Shown here: positions 1 to 7,443 of the stretch, piece by piece
Layout: each line of letters opens with the position of its first letter
Numbering within the stretch: the stretch's first letter is position 1
Assembly: GCA_026394695.1 (NCBI GenBank)
Contig: JAPKXT010000182.1
Coordinates: 1-27,000, forward strand
Reading direction: 5' to 3'
Source: Methanoregula sp.
GTDB taxonomy: Archaea > Halobacteriota > Methanomicrobia > Methanomicrobiales > Methanospirillaceae
DNA length: 27,000 nucleotides
Position numbers and translations under genes: made by a program
The notes under the pieces: model-generated
The model's input: the letters and a program-made list of their open reading frames with translations, nothing else
What the model was told of the DNA's origin: nothing
The model's database searches: none

Positions 1-216
1 GACCGGAAACGAGAACAGGATCCCGGCGAGCGGTGAAACGGCAGCAATCAGACCGATCACGGTATCATTTGCCCCCATTGCCTGCGAGAAGAGCGGGAGT
101 ACCGGGTTTTTTGAGATTGTTGTCGAAAATATCGCAAAGAAACCGAGCAGGAACAGGTAATACATCATCCGGCGATCGGGAGAGAACTGCCGGTTCGTCC
201 CGGTTGTGAGCGACAT
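1..216 (-). CDS. MFS transporter, N-terminal fragment
   Basis: The reverse strand reads 72 codons from an ATG at 216 and runs off the left edge of the window. The translation starts MSLTTGTNRQFSPDRRMMYY, followed by a hydrophobic helix (about residues 18-35), then a short loop (NPVLPLFSQAMGANDTVIGL) and a second helix rich in Ala and Gly. This helix, 'P-x-x-x-x-x-x-x-G-A' loop, helix pattern is the usual beginning of a major facilitator superfamily permease (TM1, loop, TM2). The substrate cannot be told from 72 residues. The 3' neighbour is outside the window. No clear TATA box sits directly upstream; a TTTATACG on the reverse strand near 316-323 would give a leader of about 75 nt. Confidence 0.75.
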   Translation of the reverse strand, partial: MSLTTGTNRQFSPDRRMMYYLFLLGFFAIFSTTISKNPVLPLFSQAMGANDTVIGLIAAVSPLAGILFSFPV

Positions 217-584
217 TGCAATTAAAGGGATTGGTGGTGATCAGGAATAAGGGTAATGAGAATAACGGGAAGGAACAAAAACCATAACACGAATAATGAT
301 CACTACCTCTAAACTCCCGTATAAAGGAATCTGTATCATTTTGAACCGCAGTTGTTGCACTGGTGGTTCTGGCAGCACTGGTATTGATAACAGAGAGGAC
401 AGTCCCGTTCACCCACATAATGTCCCAGGTCAGGACAATGATGGTGACATATCATATTTTTGTGGAGTATCACCGTTGAGCTGGTTGTACCAGAGAAGAT
501 GAAAATCCTGTTGAGCGCCCGGATTTTTTTGGGGCATTTCTCAGAGAGCCCGTTTTTTTAAATGACACATTATTGTCAGTGAAT
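217..584. other. Intergenic region, no gene recognised
   Basis: This stretch separates the MFS gene from the three-gene signalling operon. Open frames exist on both strands, but none has a family-like translation, a convincing start or a ribosome site. One reverse-strand fragment (around 300-460) encodes a Thr/Ser-rich stretch with a Trp-Asp pair. It is interrupted by stops in the neighbouring frame and could at most be a gene remnant. A weak hairpin (GGGC...GCCC with an inner TCTCAGAGA) followed by seven T on the plus strand lies near 531-557. Confidence 0.5.
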
Positions 585-612
585 TTAATAAAAAAGATAA
601 TTAAAAAAATCC
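585..612 (-). terminator. Oligo-T terminator of the signalling operon
   Basis: Immediately after the stop codon at 616, the reverse strand carries two T-rich tracts (seven T, then six T) separated by AATTATC. U-rich tracts of this kind after a stop codon are the normal intrinsic termination signal in Euryarchaeota; no strong hairpin is needed. Confidence 0.6.
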
Positions 613-615
613 TCA

Positions 616-1191
616 TCAGGAGCCTGCCGGGGGAGTTTTGTCAACGTCAATAACTTCATCGACAAAGGTAATCAGCTGGGTGAGCATGTCCGGATCAAGG
701 CCTTTTTCCACAGCAAGAAATATTCCGGAAAAATTCATCAGCCGCAGTTTGTTGGTGATAAAATGGACAAATTTTGTGATGTTTTGGGAGGAGATGTAGA
801 TCAGCATTGAATTAACCGAATCAAAGAGCAGGGAGACTTTCATTTCCTTAAATCCGCTTAATGACTCCGAAACTGCAATCCCGATAGCAGTCATGTCGGC
901 AGGATCACCGATGAACCTGCAGTTATTCACCGGCTCGTGATCACGACCCATGGCATATTTCGTAACGGTGTCAACAAAGAAAATTTTCTCCATCACGACC
1001 CCTTGTTTTTCATAATTCTTTTTTAAGATGTCGTACGGCTGGTTTGTGGTGATTACAATAACATAGTAATCTTTGGCCAGCAGCTCTTTGATCAATTCAA
1101 TATTCTTACTCCTTATATTCTGGGCTGATGCCATGATGAGATAAATTTTCTCATCTTTTAATTCCGGTAAGGGAAATGCCACAAAAAACAC
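616..1191 (-). CDS. KaiC/RecA-fold protein lacking a Walker A motif
   Basis: 191 aa. The layout follows RAD55/KaiC-like ATPases: a first strand (KIYLIMASAQN, residues 15-25), then a helix and a second strand followed by TTNQP (about 48-52), which matches the 'VxYVTTNQPP' region of that superfamily. A late strand, VSLLFDSVNSMLIYISSQN, corresponds to the Walker B strand with its Asp, and is followed by the helix/strand pattern of KaiC-like and DUF835 proteins. At the place of the P-loop the sequence is ASAQNIRSKN, with no GxxxxGKT, so ATP hydrolysis is unlikely. It is the last gene of a three-gene operon and starts at a GTG directly abutting the TAG of the preceding gene; a second GTG lies three codons on. 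A binding or scaffold role in signalling is inference. Confidence 0.8.
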   Translation of the reverse strand: MFFVAFPLPELKDEKIYLIMASAQNIRSKNIELIKELLAKDYYVIVITTNQPYDILKKNYEKQGVVMEKIFFVDTVTKYAMGRDHEPVNNCRFIGDPADMTAIGIAVSESLSGFKEMKVSLLFDSVNSMLIYISSQNITKFVHFITNKLRLMNFSGIFLAVEKGLDPDMLTQLITFVDEVIDVDKTPPAGS

Positions 1192-1629
1192 CTATTCAGT
1201 GAGGAATTTTTTCGATGCATCGGACAGCTCACCGGAATGATCAACGATCACTTTATTCAGCTCAATGATGTTCTTTCGGATCTGCTCCAGGTTTTTTATC
1301 TGGATCTTGATCAGGAGGGACACATTCATACATTCAAACTCGCCGTGTTCGATATCGTTCACGACGATTGCGAGATTTCCTTCCACCACCTCAAGCGGGT
1401 TCTTGAGCCGCATGGCCGCTTCCTTGATGAATGCGAGGAAACGATCGTTGGTCTCTTTGAGGGCCTCTTCATTCTGCTTGAGCCGTTCGGACTGTTCGCC
1501 CACGACCGTTTCCTGTACGTCAAGCAATTCGGTTAAGGAGGCCACCAAAGCTTCAAGATTGCGTACAGTCTCTGCTGTGATATCGTTGTCCATCAGTTCA
1601 TTCCTCAAAGAATCTGTCTGTTCTCTCAT
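1192..1629 (-). CDS. Coiled-coil protein with a degenerate HisKA-like dimerisation segment
   Basis: 145 aa, strongly helical and charged. Residues 20-65 form a heptad-like coiled coil (LEALVASLTELLDVQETVV onward). This leads into FLAFIKEAAMRLKNPLEVVEGNL, which resembles the H-box region of histidine kinases (FxAxxSHELRxPLxxIxG). The NPL and following helix are kept, but the phosphoacceptor His aligns with Met and no catalytic ATPase domain follows. The second helix (about 105-135) completes a two-helix hairpin of DHp type. It starts at an ATG 5 nt after the upstream gene and its stop abuts the next gene, so translation is probably coupled. I infer an oligomerising linker or pseudo-kinase module between the sensor-like protein and the KaiC-like protein. 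Confidence 0.8.
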   Translation of the reverse strand: MREQTDSLRNELMDNDITAETVRNLEALVASLTELLDVQETVVGEQSERLKQNEEALKETNDRFLAFIKEAAMRLKNPLEVVEGNLAIVVNDIEHGEFECMNVSLLIKIQIKNLEQIRKNIIELNKVIVDHSGELSDASKKFLTE

Positions 1630-1634
1630 AAGAA

Positions 1635-2363
1635 TCAGGTGAAGATGGTCTTGCCATCAAAGGGTAAAATAGCGATCTTCACGCTCAATGCCAGAGACTT
1701 GAACATGTCTGCAGTCTGCCGTGGAATCGCAACTTTGCTGAACATGATGATTACAAAGAGGTTCCCCGAAGGCAGAATGCCACCGAAACCGAGCACCGAA
1801 CGGACATCGAACGGGATGACAAAATCATCCTGTGCAGGTATGTAAACGCTGCCGGCTGCTTCTGAAACCAGAAACACGTTGAAGGTCTTCTGTACCATAT
1901 CCATGATAACTGCAGGGTCCGGCTGCAACACCGTGTTGACCTCAAGACCCATCTGCTGGACAAGCTCCCCGACCATCGGGAACGCTTCGATGAAGCGTTC
2001 ACGGGTGGGCAGGGGGATTACCTTGTGTCCCCGGGACTGTTTCCGGGAGCACCACTCAGGCAGCATTCCGACACTGGCGAGCAGGACGAGGCATTTCATT
2101 GCAGGAGATCCGGGTGATGCATTCAGGATGTTCCGTGCAAATTCCTGCAGATCCTCATCGAGATCTCCATAGGCGTGTGTCTTGAAGAAACGGACGAGGA
2201 CACAAGCTTTCTCATCGGTTTTTTTGTCAATCAGATGATCGTGCAGGTAATGCACGATCCTATCGGCCACCTCTTCCATACTGGTCGCATCCGATCCCAT
2301 CCGTCGTAATGCGGCCGAGAACCCGACCATGTCCTTGAGGGTAAAATTGTCAATATTCGGCAT
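1635..2363 (-). CDS. Sensor-like protein of a signalling operon (GAF-like C-terminal half)
   Basis: 242 aa, first gene of the operon. The N-terminal half contains MEEVADRIVHYLHDHL and CVLVRFFKTHAYGDLDEDLQ, a pattern I recall from proteins encoded beside histidine kinases and PAS proteins in cyanobacteria and proteobacteria; no accepted family name comes to mind. The C-terminal half (about 150-235) has VRSVLGFGGILPSGNLFVII followed by MFSKVAIPR, the strand-turn-strand ending typical of a GAF-like sensory fold. No membrane segment or signal peptide is visible, so a cytoplasmic input protein is inferred. The start is the ATG at 2363; upstream the reverse strand reads TGCAGGAAGAGAGGATATT, giving a GAGG ribosome site at a normal distance. 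Confidence 0.82.
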   Translation of the reverse strand: MPNIDNFTLKDMVGFSAALRRMGSDATSMEEVADRIVHYLHDHLIDKKTDEKACVLVRFFKTHAYGDLDEDLQEFARNILNASPGSPAMKCLVLLASVGMLPEWCSRKQSRGHKVIPLPTRERFIEAFPMVGELVQQMGLEVNTVLQPDPAVIMDMVQKTFNVFLVSEAAGSVYIPAQDDFVIPFDVRSVLGFGGILPSGNLFVIIMFSKVAIPRQTADMFKSLALSVKIAILPFDGKTIFT

Positions 2364-2460
2364 AATATCCTCTCTTCCTGCAGGATCACCCGGAATTAAT
2401 CGAAAGTCTCAGGCTTCTGGATTATTATATCCGCCGTGAAAGAGACCTGTTATAATTCTG

Positions 2461-2482
2461 CTGTCTGGATTAATCCGGACAG
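2461..2482. promoter_or_regulatory. 22-bp palindrome in the leader of the signalling operon
   Basis: CTGTCTGGATTAATCCGGAC followed by AG is a palindrome with a single mismatched pair. It lies between the presumed TATA element (2511-2527) and the first start codon (2363), roughly at +10 to +32 of the transcript. The half-site CCGGACAG recurs at 2537-2544, upstream of the TATA element. This arrangement suits a dimeric repressor site or an RNA hairpin in the leader. The assignment to this operon is inference from position. Confidence 0.45.
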
Positions 2483-2510
2483 GGACATAACACACTCTCA
2501 TTTGGAGAAT

Positions 2511-2527
2511 ATTAATATAAATATATT
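2511..2527 (-). promoter_or_regulatory. TATA element for the three-gene signalling operon
   Basis: On the reverse strand this reads AATATATTTATATTAAT, the best archaeal TATA box upstream of the sensor gene. It would place transcription start near 2490 and a leader of about 125 nt that contains the 22-bp palindrome. Confidence 0.45.
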
Positions 2528-2544
2528 CGGCATACCCCGGACAG

Positions 2545-2832
2545 AATTGTGTTCGTACAATGGTTTTTTAAAATTTCTGCCTGATATCAGGTCTTTCAAA
2601 GGACGATAAAGAACATCATACTCTCTGTTAATAACACCGGATACGTGTAGAACATCGCAACCTGAAAAAAAAGTAATTATTAATGTTGCAAGGAGTGCAA
2701 AATAATCACCTATTTTTTATATAATACACAATTAACCGTGAATAATGTAAAAAATACAGGGAAAAAATCGAGGTCGGGGCGTATCTCTGTCTCAAAAGAT
2801 AATTTTATTGCTTGTGAAGTATATTTCAACGT
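2545..2832. other. AT-rich intergenic stretch with small palindromes
   Basis: No gene is supported here. A perfect 12-bp palindrome CCTGATATCAGG lies at 2580-2591. A TATA-like TTTTTATATAATA (about 2712-2724) and a TTTTATTG (about 2804-2811) face the small plus-strand gene at 2833. The second of these would give an almost leaderless transcript. Confidence 0.4.
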
Positions 2833-2955
2833 ATGGCAACAAAGCGAATTCACAACCCTAAAACACACAAGGACAGCCACATTGCAGAAAGAGATTCGAA
2901 GAATTTTACAAAAGGTCAAATTACTGGACCGTATAAAAATAAAAAGAAAGATTAA
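2833..2955 (+). CDS. Small basic protein, 40 aa
   Basis: An ATG at 2833 opens a 40-codon frame ending in TAA. The protein starts MATKRIHNPKTHKDSH and continues with an ER-DSKNFTKGQITGPYKNKKK tail. The 'NPKT' start and 'KGQI-G-YK-KKK' end resemble short basic proteins I recall from methanogen genomes, but I cannot name a family. Charge is strongly positive. No Shine-Dalgarno sequence is visible; TTTTATTG about 25 nt upstream fits a near-leaderless transcript. The transposable element at 2959 begins three bases after the stop, so it has replaced the natural downstream region. The longer overlapping plus-strand frame that runs on through the element is not credible. Confidence 0.5.
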   Translation: MATKRIHNPKTHKDSHIAERDSKNFTKGQITGPYKNKKKD

Positions 2956-2958
2956 ATC

Positions 2959-3214
2959 GGCTTTGTTGAAATCCTCTTTTTCCTGTAATTCGCTTATTCT
3001 CTGCGGCAGCCAGGATGGTGACCCCCTCTCTCCCCCAGAGGGGGAGGCAGCCCAAGGGGAGCATCCCCTTGCCCCCTCTTTTGTTAAGGTTTTTCATCAA
3101 CCTTCTGATGATTATCGCAATATTGGGGGATGCCCGAGCGGCGGGGGCGGAAGCACGATGTGCTGGAGTTCCCAAGAGCGACTGCTTGTCTCTCTCCAGG
3201 ATTTCAACAGAGCC
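2959..3214 (-). mobile_element. MITE copy A, 256 bp, IS6-like terminal repeats
   Basis: Ends are GGCTTTGTTGAAATCCT on the left and, on the other strand, GGCTCTGTTGAAATCCT on the right: a 17-bp inverted repeat with one mismatch. The reverse strand matches the copy at 12711-12966 along its whole length, with identical total length and identical blocks of 40 nt (3129-3168) and 32 nt (3039-3070). It has no transposase frame. Internal hairpins occur, for example AAGGGGA-GCA-TCCCCTT near 3054-3070. The immediate flanks (ATTAAATC and TATTTTTT) are not duplicated, so this copy may be older or rearranged. The ends resemble those of IS6/IS26 elements (GGCACTGTTGCAAA). Confidence 0.85.
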
Positions 3215-3256
3215 TATTTTTTTTAAAAATGGGAAATTCAGTGCTCTTCTGTATAC

Positions 3257-4283
3257 TTATTCCAGGGTACGCCGGTACGTGGCGATGCCGAGAATAAACA
3301 TGGCGCCGGAAAATATCAATAAGGCAATAAGGTCCATGCCGATGACATCGAGTCCCTGGCCGCGGAGGATAATACCCCTGAGTGCATCCACGCCATAGTA
3401 CTCGGGATTAAACACCGTTATCCAGCGCAGCCAGTCAGGCATCCCTATCACGGGATAAAACGCCCCGGAAGTCATGAACAGGATAAACAACCAGGCTGGT
3501 AACCCCGACACACGCGATAAATATCACCAGGACGACCAGCAGGAAGTCTTCGAGGCTTTGGATAATAATGCCGGTAATTAAAATATCGATCAGGAAGATG
3601 GTAAATCCCGCAATAAATGCCCTGATCGTACCACTGGAAATAATCCCGGCGATGATACTTGTGCGCTTCACCGGGGTGACAAGGTAACCCTCGTGAATTC
3701 CGGCCTCGCGGTCCTTTATCAGGGCAATTCCTCCACCGAACATGGTAGAGGTGAAAATTGCCATCATGATTACACCAACGCCAAAGAACTGGATGTATTT
3801 GATATCCCCGTAAATTTTATTGACCGCCACCGGATTATGTGCCCCGAGCGCAGCAAGGACACCGCGTACTGCTGCTTCCACAAGGGAAGGAACGATGGAG
3901 TTCGAACTGTCGACATACAGGCGGACTGCATTATCATTGGATAGTTCTGAGGGAAAAACAATAACTGCTGATATCAATCCTTTTGCCAGGTCCTCTTTGG
4001 CTGTTTTTTCATCGGTGTATACCGTGACATCCAGCATTTTTCCAGCGTCTTTCTGGGGGATATGATTGAGTGCCGGCACTGCCTGGGTAAACAGCGGGGT
4101 ATCATTATAGGGTGGAACTTCCTGGACAACCCCGACCGGAATATGACTGATGGTTCCGCCCATCGCGTTGCCAAAAATGACCAGGTACATGATGGGCATC
4201 ATGAGGGTCATAATGACGACAAACGGGTTACTGAGAAATTTCTTGAAATCCCGTTTGAAGATCGCGACTGCCCCACGGATCAT
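3257..4283 (-). pseudogene. ABC-2 type permease, interrupted by frameshift or deletion
   Basis: Two reverse-strand frames together form one DrrB-like ABC-2 permease. The first (4283 down to about 3500) has the N-terminal helix (FVVIMTLMMPIMYLVIFGNA), the extracellular loop, and VIMMAIFTSTMFGGGIALIKDREAGI, the classic ABC-2 signature stretch. The second (about 3511 down to 3257) continues with WLFILFMTSGAFYPVIGMPDWLRW and the last helix. Where family members carry about 15-20 residues of the 'IASRM-S-EGFQ' type between the two parts, these are absent and the frame changes, so a deletion with frameshift near 3495-3515 is likely. The start overlaps the ATPase stop by ATGA. A sequencing or assembly error cannot be excluded. 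The 3' end lies 42 bp from MITE copy A. Confidence 0.8.
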
Positions 4284-5356
4284 GACGGCCGCCCCCCGCG
4301 TGCAGGTTTTGCATCCGTATTCCCGCCATCATCCAGTTTTTTACCGGTGAGGTGGATGAAAACATCTTCCAGCGAGGGTGACCTAATCGAGAAGGAACAC
4401 ATGCTCACGGAAAATTTATAAAAGACTGAAACAAAATCACGCAATACATTACTCCAGTACTTTGCATAGATGATGACCCTCTTGTCCTTGACTTCAACTG
4501 AGGTGATCAGTGCAATGTCCCGAATTCCCGAAGGGATCCTGTCATCAACCCTGTCAACACCAATCTCGATCAGGTCACCGGCAGGAATTAACTGTTTCAG
4601 GTTTTCCAGCACATCCAGCGCAATAAGCCGCCCTTTATCCACAAAGGCGATACGGTCACAGAGTTTTTCCGCCTCATCCATGTAGTGCGTGGTCAGGATG
4701 ATGGTTGTCTTTTCCTCATTCAGTTTTGCAATCTGCTGCCAGACTTCATGCCGGGCCTCCGGGTCAAGGCCGATGGTCGGCTCATCGAGAAACAGGATGA
4801 GCGGGTGATGAATAAAAGCCCGGACAATCTCAAGTTTCCGTCTCATGCCCCCGGAGAATGTCTGGACCTTCATATGGGCACGGTCGGTCAGTTCCGTCAT
4901 TTTGAGAAGTTCCCATATCCGCGAGTCCAGGACGCGGTCGTCAACGTTTACCAGTTTCCCGTAAAATTCGAGGTTGTCATACGCGGTAAGTTCGACGTCA
5001 AGCGTACTATTCTGCGGGCAGACCCCGATGATGCTCCGGATCTTTTCAGGGTCCTCGATAATATCATAGGTATCAACGCATGCCGTGCCGCTGGTCGGGC
5101 GGAGCAGGGTAGTCAGCACGCGGATAAGGGTACTCTTTCCCGCCCCGTTGGGGCCTAAAAGACCAAAGATCTCTCCTCTCCTGACCTCAAGAGTGACATC
5201 ATCGACGGCAGTGACACTGCGGTTCTTCTCGTAAAAGATCTTTGTTAAATGGTCAATCCTGATGATACTGGCAGTATCGGAAAGAGAGCTGCAGCTGGGC
5301 AGGGGTTTTGCCAAATCCTTTTTTACTTCCTCGCCTTTTATGGCAGGTGGACTCAT
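4280..5356 (-). CDS. ABC transporter ATP-binding protein, DrrA-like
   Basis: 358 aa from the ATG at 5356. A longer open frame reaches further upstream, but the earlier residues look non-protein and overlap the promoter region. Visible motifs are Walker A GPNGAGKST (68-76), signature FSGGMRRKLEIVRA, Walker B LILFLDEPTIGLDP and the switch His in LTTHYMDEAE. The roughly 100-residue C-terminal extension (ending ...SPSLEDVFIHLTGKKLDD) is the usual tail of daunorubicin-resistance type (DrrA/CcmA) ATPases. The gene overlaps the permease gene by 4 nt and should power that exporter, now apparently broken. A TATA-like AGATTAAGTACT on the reverse strand near 5386-5397 would give a very short leader. Confidence 0.92.
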   Translation of the reverse strand: MSPPAIKGEEVKKDLAKPLPSCSSLSDTASIIRIDHLTKIFYEKNRSVTAVDDVTLEVRRGEIFGLLGPNGAGKSTLIRVLTTLLRPTSGTACVDTYDIIEDPEKIRSIIGVCPQNSTLDVELTAYDNLEFYGKLVNVDDRVLDSRIWELLKMTELTDRAHMKVQTFSGGMRRKLEIVRAFIHHPLILFLDEPTIGLDPEARHEVWQQIAKLNEEKTTIILTTHYMDEAEKLCDRIAFVDKGRLIALDVLENLKQLIPAGDLIEIGVDRVDDRIPSGIRDIALITSVEVKDKRVIIYAKYWSNVLRDFVSVFYKFSVSMCSFSIRSPSLEDVFIHLTGKKLDDGGNTDAKPARGGRPS

Positions 5357-5497
5357 AAGGTACTGATCAGATGGTTCGGTGTAGTAGTACTTAATCTGAG
5401 CTTTTTTTAACAAAGGATGGATGCCGGGGAAAATAATTATCCGTCCGCAACGACAATCCTGCTCCATAAAAGGACTCGCCCAAATAAGGAGATCAGC

Positions 5498-6559
5498 GTG
5501 ATAACACTCCGTTTTTACCGGATCTATGATATCGGCAGGGAGATAGATCTCGACTGGCTGGAAAAAGCTCTCGCCCAGAATTACTTTACGGCACGGTCAA
5601 GTTTTGTCCGGGTCAAGCAAAAGTCCATCATGATCGAAGACCCCCCGCTCATGATCCAGATGCATCCCATCCGGGTGGAGCGGGACGGCAAACCGTTTGA
5701 ATTCTCCGTAGTTGCCCGCGTCTATGATATCGGCGCAATCAGCTTCTGTTTTATCTATGAAAACAGGGATGTACATTATTCAACGCTAGAAGAGATCGCG
5801 TTTTTATTTGCCGGGCAGGAAGGATTATCGGAATTCTATGTCCAGTACCTCAAAACGCTCGGGGAGATCATCAAACCTCATATCAAAAACTTTGCCATCG
5901 ACCCCGATTTCTATGAGGACTACACGGTCTACGTGACGGAACACCGGGACGATTCGATCGATCCGGTCCCGCTCTTAATCGGTGAAAAGACCAACACTTC
6001 CTCCCAGATGCGGGATGAGATCCTCAGGAATTCGCTCAGCTATACCACCGATGACCTCGCCATCCTCTCCTGGGATTCGGCCCTCCTGTGCAACCCCGAG
6101 AGCCCGACTGACCTGATTGACCTCATAGAATTTGCCAATGTGCAGGTGCTTGAGCTGCGCTACTATGACCGGGAACTGACCCGCGAGATGGAGAAGATGT
6201 ATGATGATATTGAGCATGCCGACCGGCTCTCCCAGTTCCGCCGGAGTCGCCAGTACCATGCAATCATGGCAAAACAGATGGAGACCTATGCCGAGATATC
6301 GGAAGTGATCGAAAAAGTTGACAACCTGATCAAAGTCACGGAGGATGTCTATTATGCCCGCGTATATGCAACCGCCTTAAAGGTTCTCCGGAGCAGACAG
6401 TGGAGTGAAAGCGTGACCCGGAAGATCGATGTGATCCGGGAAAATTATTCGATGCTCTCCGATGAAGTCCGTATCCAGCACTCAAACTTCCTCGAGTGGG
6501 TGATCATCATCCTGATCGCCCTTGAGTTCGGGCTCGCGATCTGGCAGAGCATCCGCTGA
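5498..6559 (+). CDS. Tail-anchored protein, RMD1/DUF155-like
   Basis: 353 aa from the GTG at 5498, chosen because AAGGAGA lies 6 nt upstream. The open frame continues upstream but reads into the promoter of the divergent ABC gene. The N-terminal part contains RVYDIGAISFCFIY. The C-terminal part is long and helical: YYDRELTREMEKMYDDIEHA, then VDNLIKVTEDVYYARVYATA, then a charged helix, and finally the single membrane segment LEWVIIILIALEFGLAIW (about 333-350). The pattern 'R-H-x-FLEWIIIxLIxxE' at the end is characteristic of RMD1/YagE (DUF155) proteins, whose bacterial and yeast members are membrane-anchored; the biochemical role is not established. The N-terminal half matches less well. It is probably co-transcribed with the Cys-cluster gene 33 nt downstream. 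Confidence 0.85.
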   Translation: MITLRFYRIYDIGREIDLDWLEKALAQNYFTARSSFVRVKQKSIMIEDPPLMIQMHPIRVERDGKPFEFSVVARVYDIGAISFCFIYENRDVHYSTLEEIAFLFAGQEGLSEFYVQYLKTLGEIIKPHIKNFAIDPDFYEDYTVYVTEHRDDSIDPVPLLIGEKTNTSSQMRDEILRNSLSYTTDDLAILSWDSALLCNPESPTDLIDLIEFANVQVLELRYYDRELTREMEKMYDDIEHADRLSQFRRSRQYHAIMAKQMETYAEISEVIEKVDNLIKVTEDVYYARVYATALKVLRSRQWSESVTRKIDVIRENYSMLSDEVRIQHSNFLEWVIIILIALEFGLAIWQSIR

Positions 6560-6592
6560 TCTTTTGGACTATCACAGGGACTTTTCACAAAA

Positions 6593-7075
6593 ATGGTATT
6601 TGAATGCCAGCAGTGCGGGGAGTGCTGCCACCACATGGGGCAGGTCCACGAAATAAAAGAGACCCGTTCCGACGTTGAGTTCCTGGTCAATAACCAGTAC
6701 ACCGGGGAAAAAACCGTAGTGGTCGTCGACCAGGACAAACAGAGTCTCTTTCTTGACAAAAGCATTTTTCGGGAGCAGCCGGAAGCATGCCCGTTTCTGA
6801 GATATAACCCGGTGGACAGGAAATCCTATTGCACGGTCCACCGGACCCGCCCGGAGATCTGCAGGGATTACGGGTGCTGGCGGGTGCTGATCCTGAATAC
6901 TGCAGGATTGCGGGCCGGACGGATCATGTACCAGCGCACGTTCGTTTCTGAAGATGCTGACCTCACACGGCTCTGGATGGAATGTGTTGATCCCCTGGAC
7001 GAACCGGATGATAAACTATGGGAAGCCAGGGTCACCAGGATTCTCATAAACACCGGTTACTCTGTCAGGAAGTAA
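6593..7075 (+). CDS. YkgJ-type zinc/iron-chelating Cys-cluster protein
   Basis: 160 aa. The N-terminal motif is CQQCGECC (Cys5, 8, 11, 12), followed by CPFLR (Cys66), YCTVHRTRPEIC (Cys80, Cys90) and RDYGC (Cys95). This spacing defines the YkgJ/CxxCxxCC family (PF03692-type), presumed to bind zinc or an iron-sulfur cluster; the physiological role is generally unknown. No membrane segment. It follows the RMD1-like gene after 33 nt in the same direction. After the stop, GGGGACCCGTTTTATT can serve as a terminator shared with the convergent small gene. Confidence 0.9.
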   Translation: MVFECQQCGECCHHMGQVHEIKETRSDVEFLVNNQYTGEKTVVVVDQDKQSLFLDKSIFREQPEACPFLRYNPVDRKSYCTVHRTRPEICRDYGCWRVLILNTAGLRAGRIMYQRTFVSEDADLTRLWMECVDPLDEPDDKLWEARVTRILINTGYSVRK

Positions 7076-7091
7076 AAAAAGGGGACCCGTT
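7076..7091. terminator. Bidirectional oligo-T terminator between convergent genes
   Basis: Only 16 bp separate two stop codons. The sequence AAAAAAAGGGGACCCGTTTT gives a T tract on either strand (seven T on the minus strand, four on the plus), around a small GGG/CCC core. Confidence 0.45.
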
Positions 7092-7283
7092 TTATTGAAC
7101 GGGCGGAATTACTTTGGGGAGGGCGCACAACTGGCCGAATTTGTTGATACTATAGGATGCCAGAATGGTGGTATCATCCAGTTTTTTCTCACCGATACCG
7201 ATCCGGCTCAACTTGTCACGAATTATCCTGATATTTTTTTCCGTGTGCTGCATAAGGATAGCAGGTACTTTCTTTTTTGACAC
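7092..7283 (-). CDS. Small hypothetical protein, 63 aa
   Basis: The reverse strand opens with a GTG at 7283 and encodes MSKKKVPAILMQHTEKNIRI followed by a basic/acidic helix (RDKLSRIGIGEKKLDDTT) and a C-terminal LCALPKVIPPVQ. The composition looks like a soluble globular protein, and a T7 tract follows the stop, which favours this strand over the equally long plus-strand frame. No family is recognised and the ribosome site is poor. It is convergent with the YkgJ-like gene and lies downstream of aIF1A in the same direction, separated by a terminator-like tract. Confidence 0.5.
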   Translation of the reverse strand: MSKKKVPAILMQHTEKNIRIIRDKLSRIGIGEKKLDDTTILASYSINKFGQLCALPKVIPPVQ

Positions 7284-7428
7284 GATAAAGAGATGGTAAA
7301 AAACAAGGATTATTCCCTTTTTTTGATTTAACAGGAAAATAACATGATTTCAAATATCCCCACGGGAGATCCGGTCTAAAAAATCCAGCAGGAGCACCCT
7401 GTAATGTGCAGTACGGGCAGTCCCCGTG

Positions 7429-7436
7429 AAAAAAAA
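7429..7436 (-). terminator. Oligo-T terminator after aIF1A
   Basis: Eight consecutive T on the reverse strand begin seven bases after the aIF1A stop, preceded by AATC. This fits a U-tract archaeal terminator. Confidence 0.5.
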
Positions 7437-7443
7437 GATTGTT

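Noticed and set aside
65..418. 117-aa reverse frame, initially pilin-like (Trp-Asp, Thr/Ser-rich)
   Set aside because: It overlaps the convincing MFS start in another frame, and the pilin-like stretch is cut by stops on its upstream side with no signal peptide.
2738..3226. 162-aa plus-strand frame starting with GTG
   Set aside because: It runs through the whole MITE and overlaps the better 40-aa gene in another frame; its second half is just the translated transposable element.
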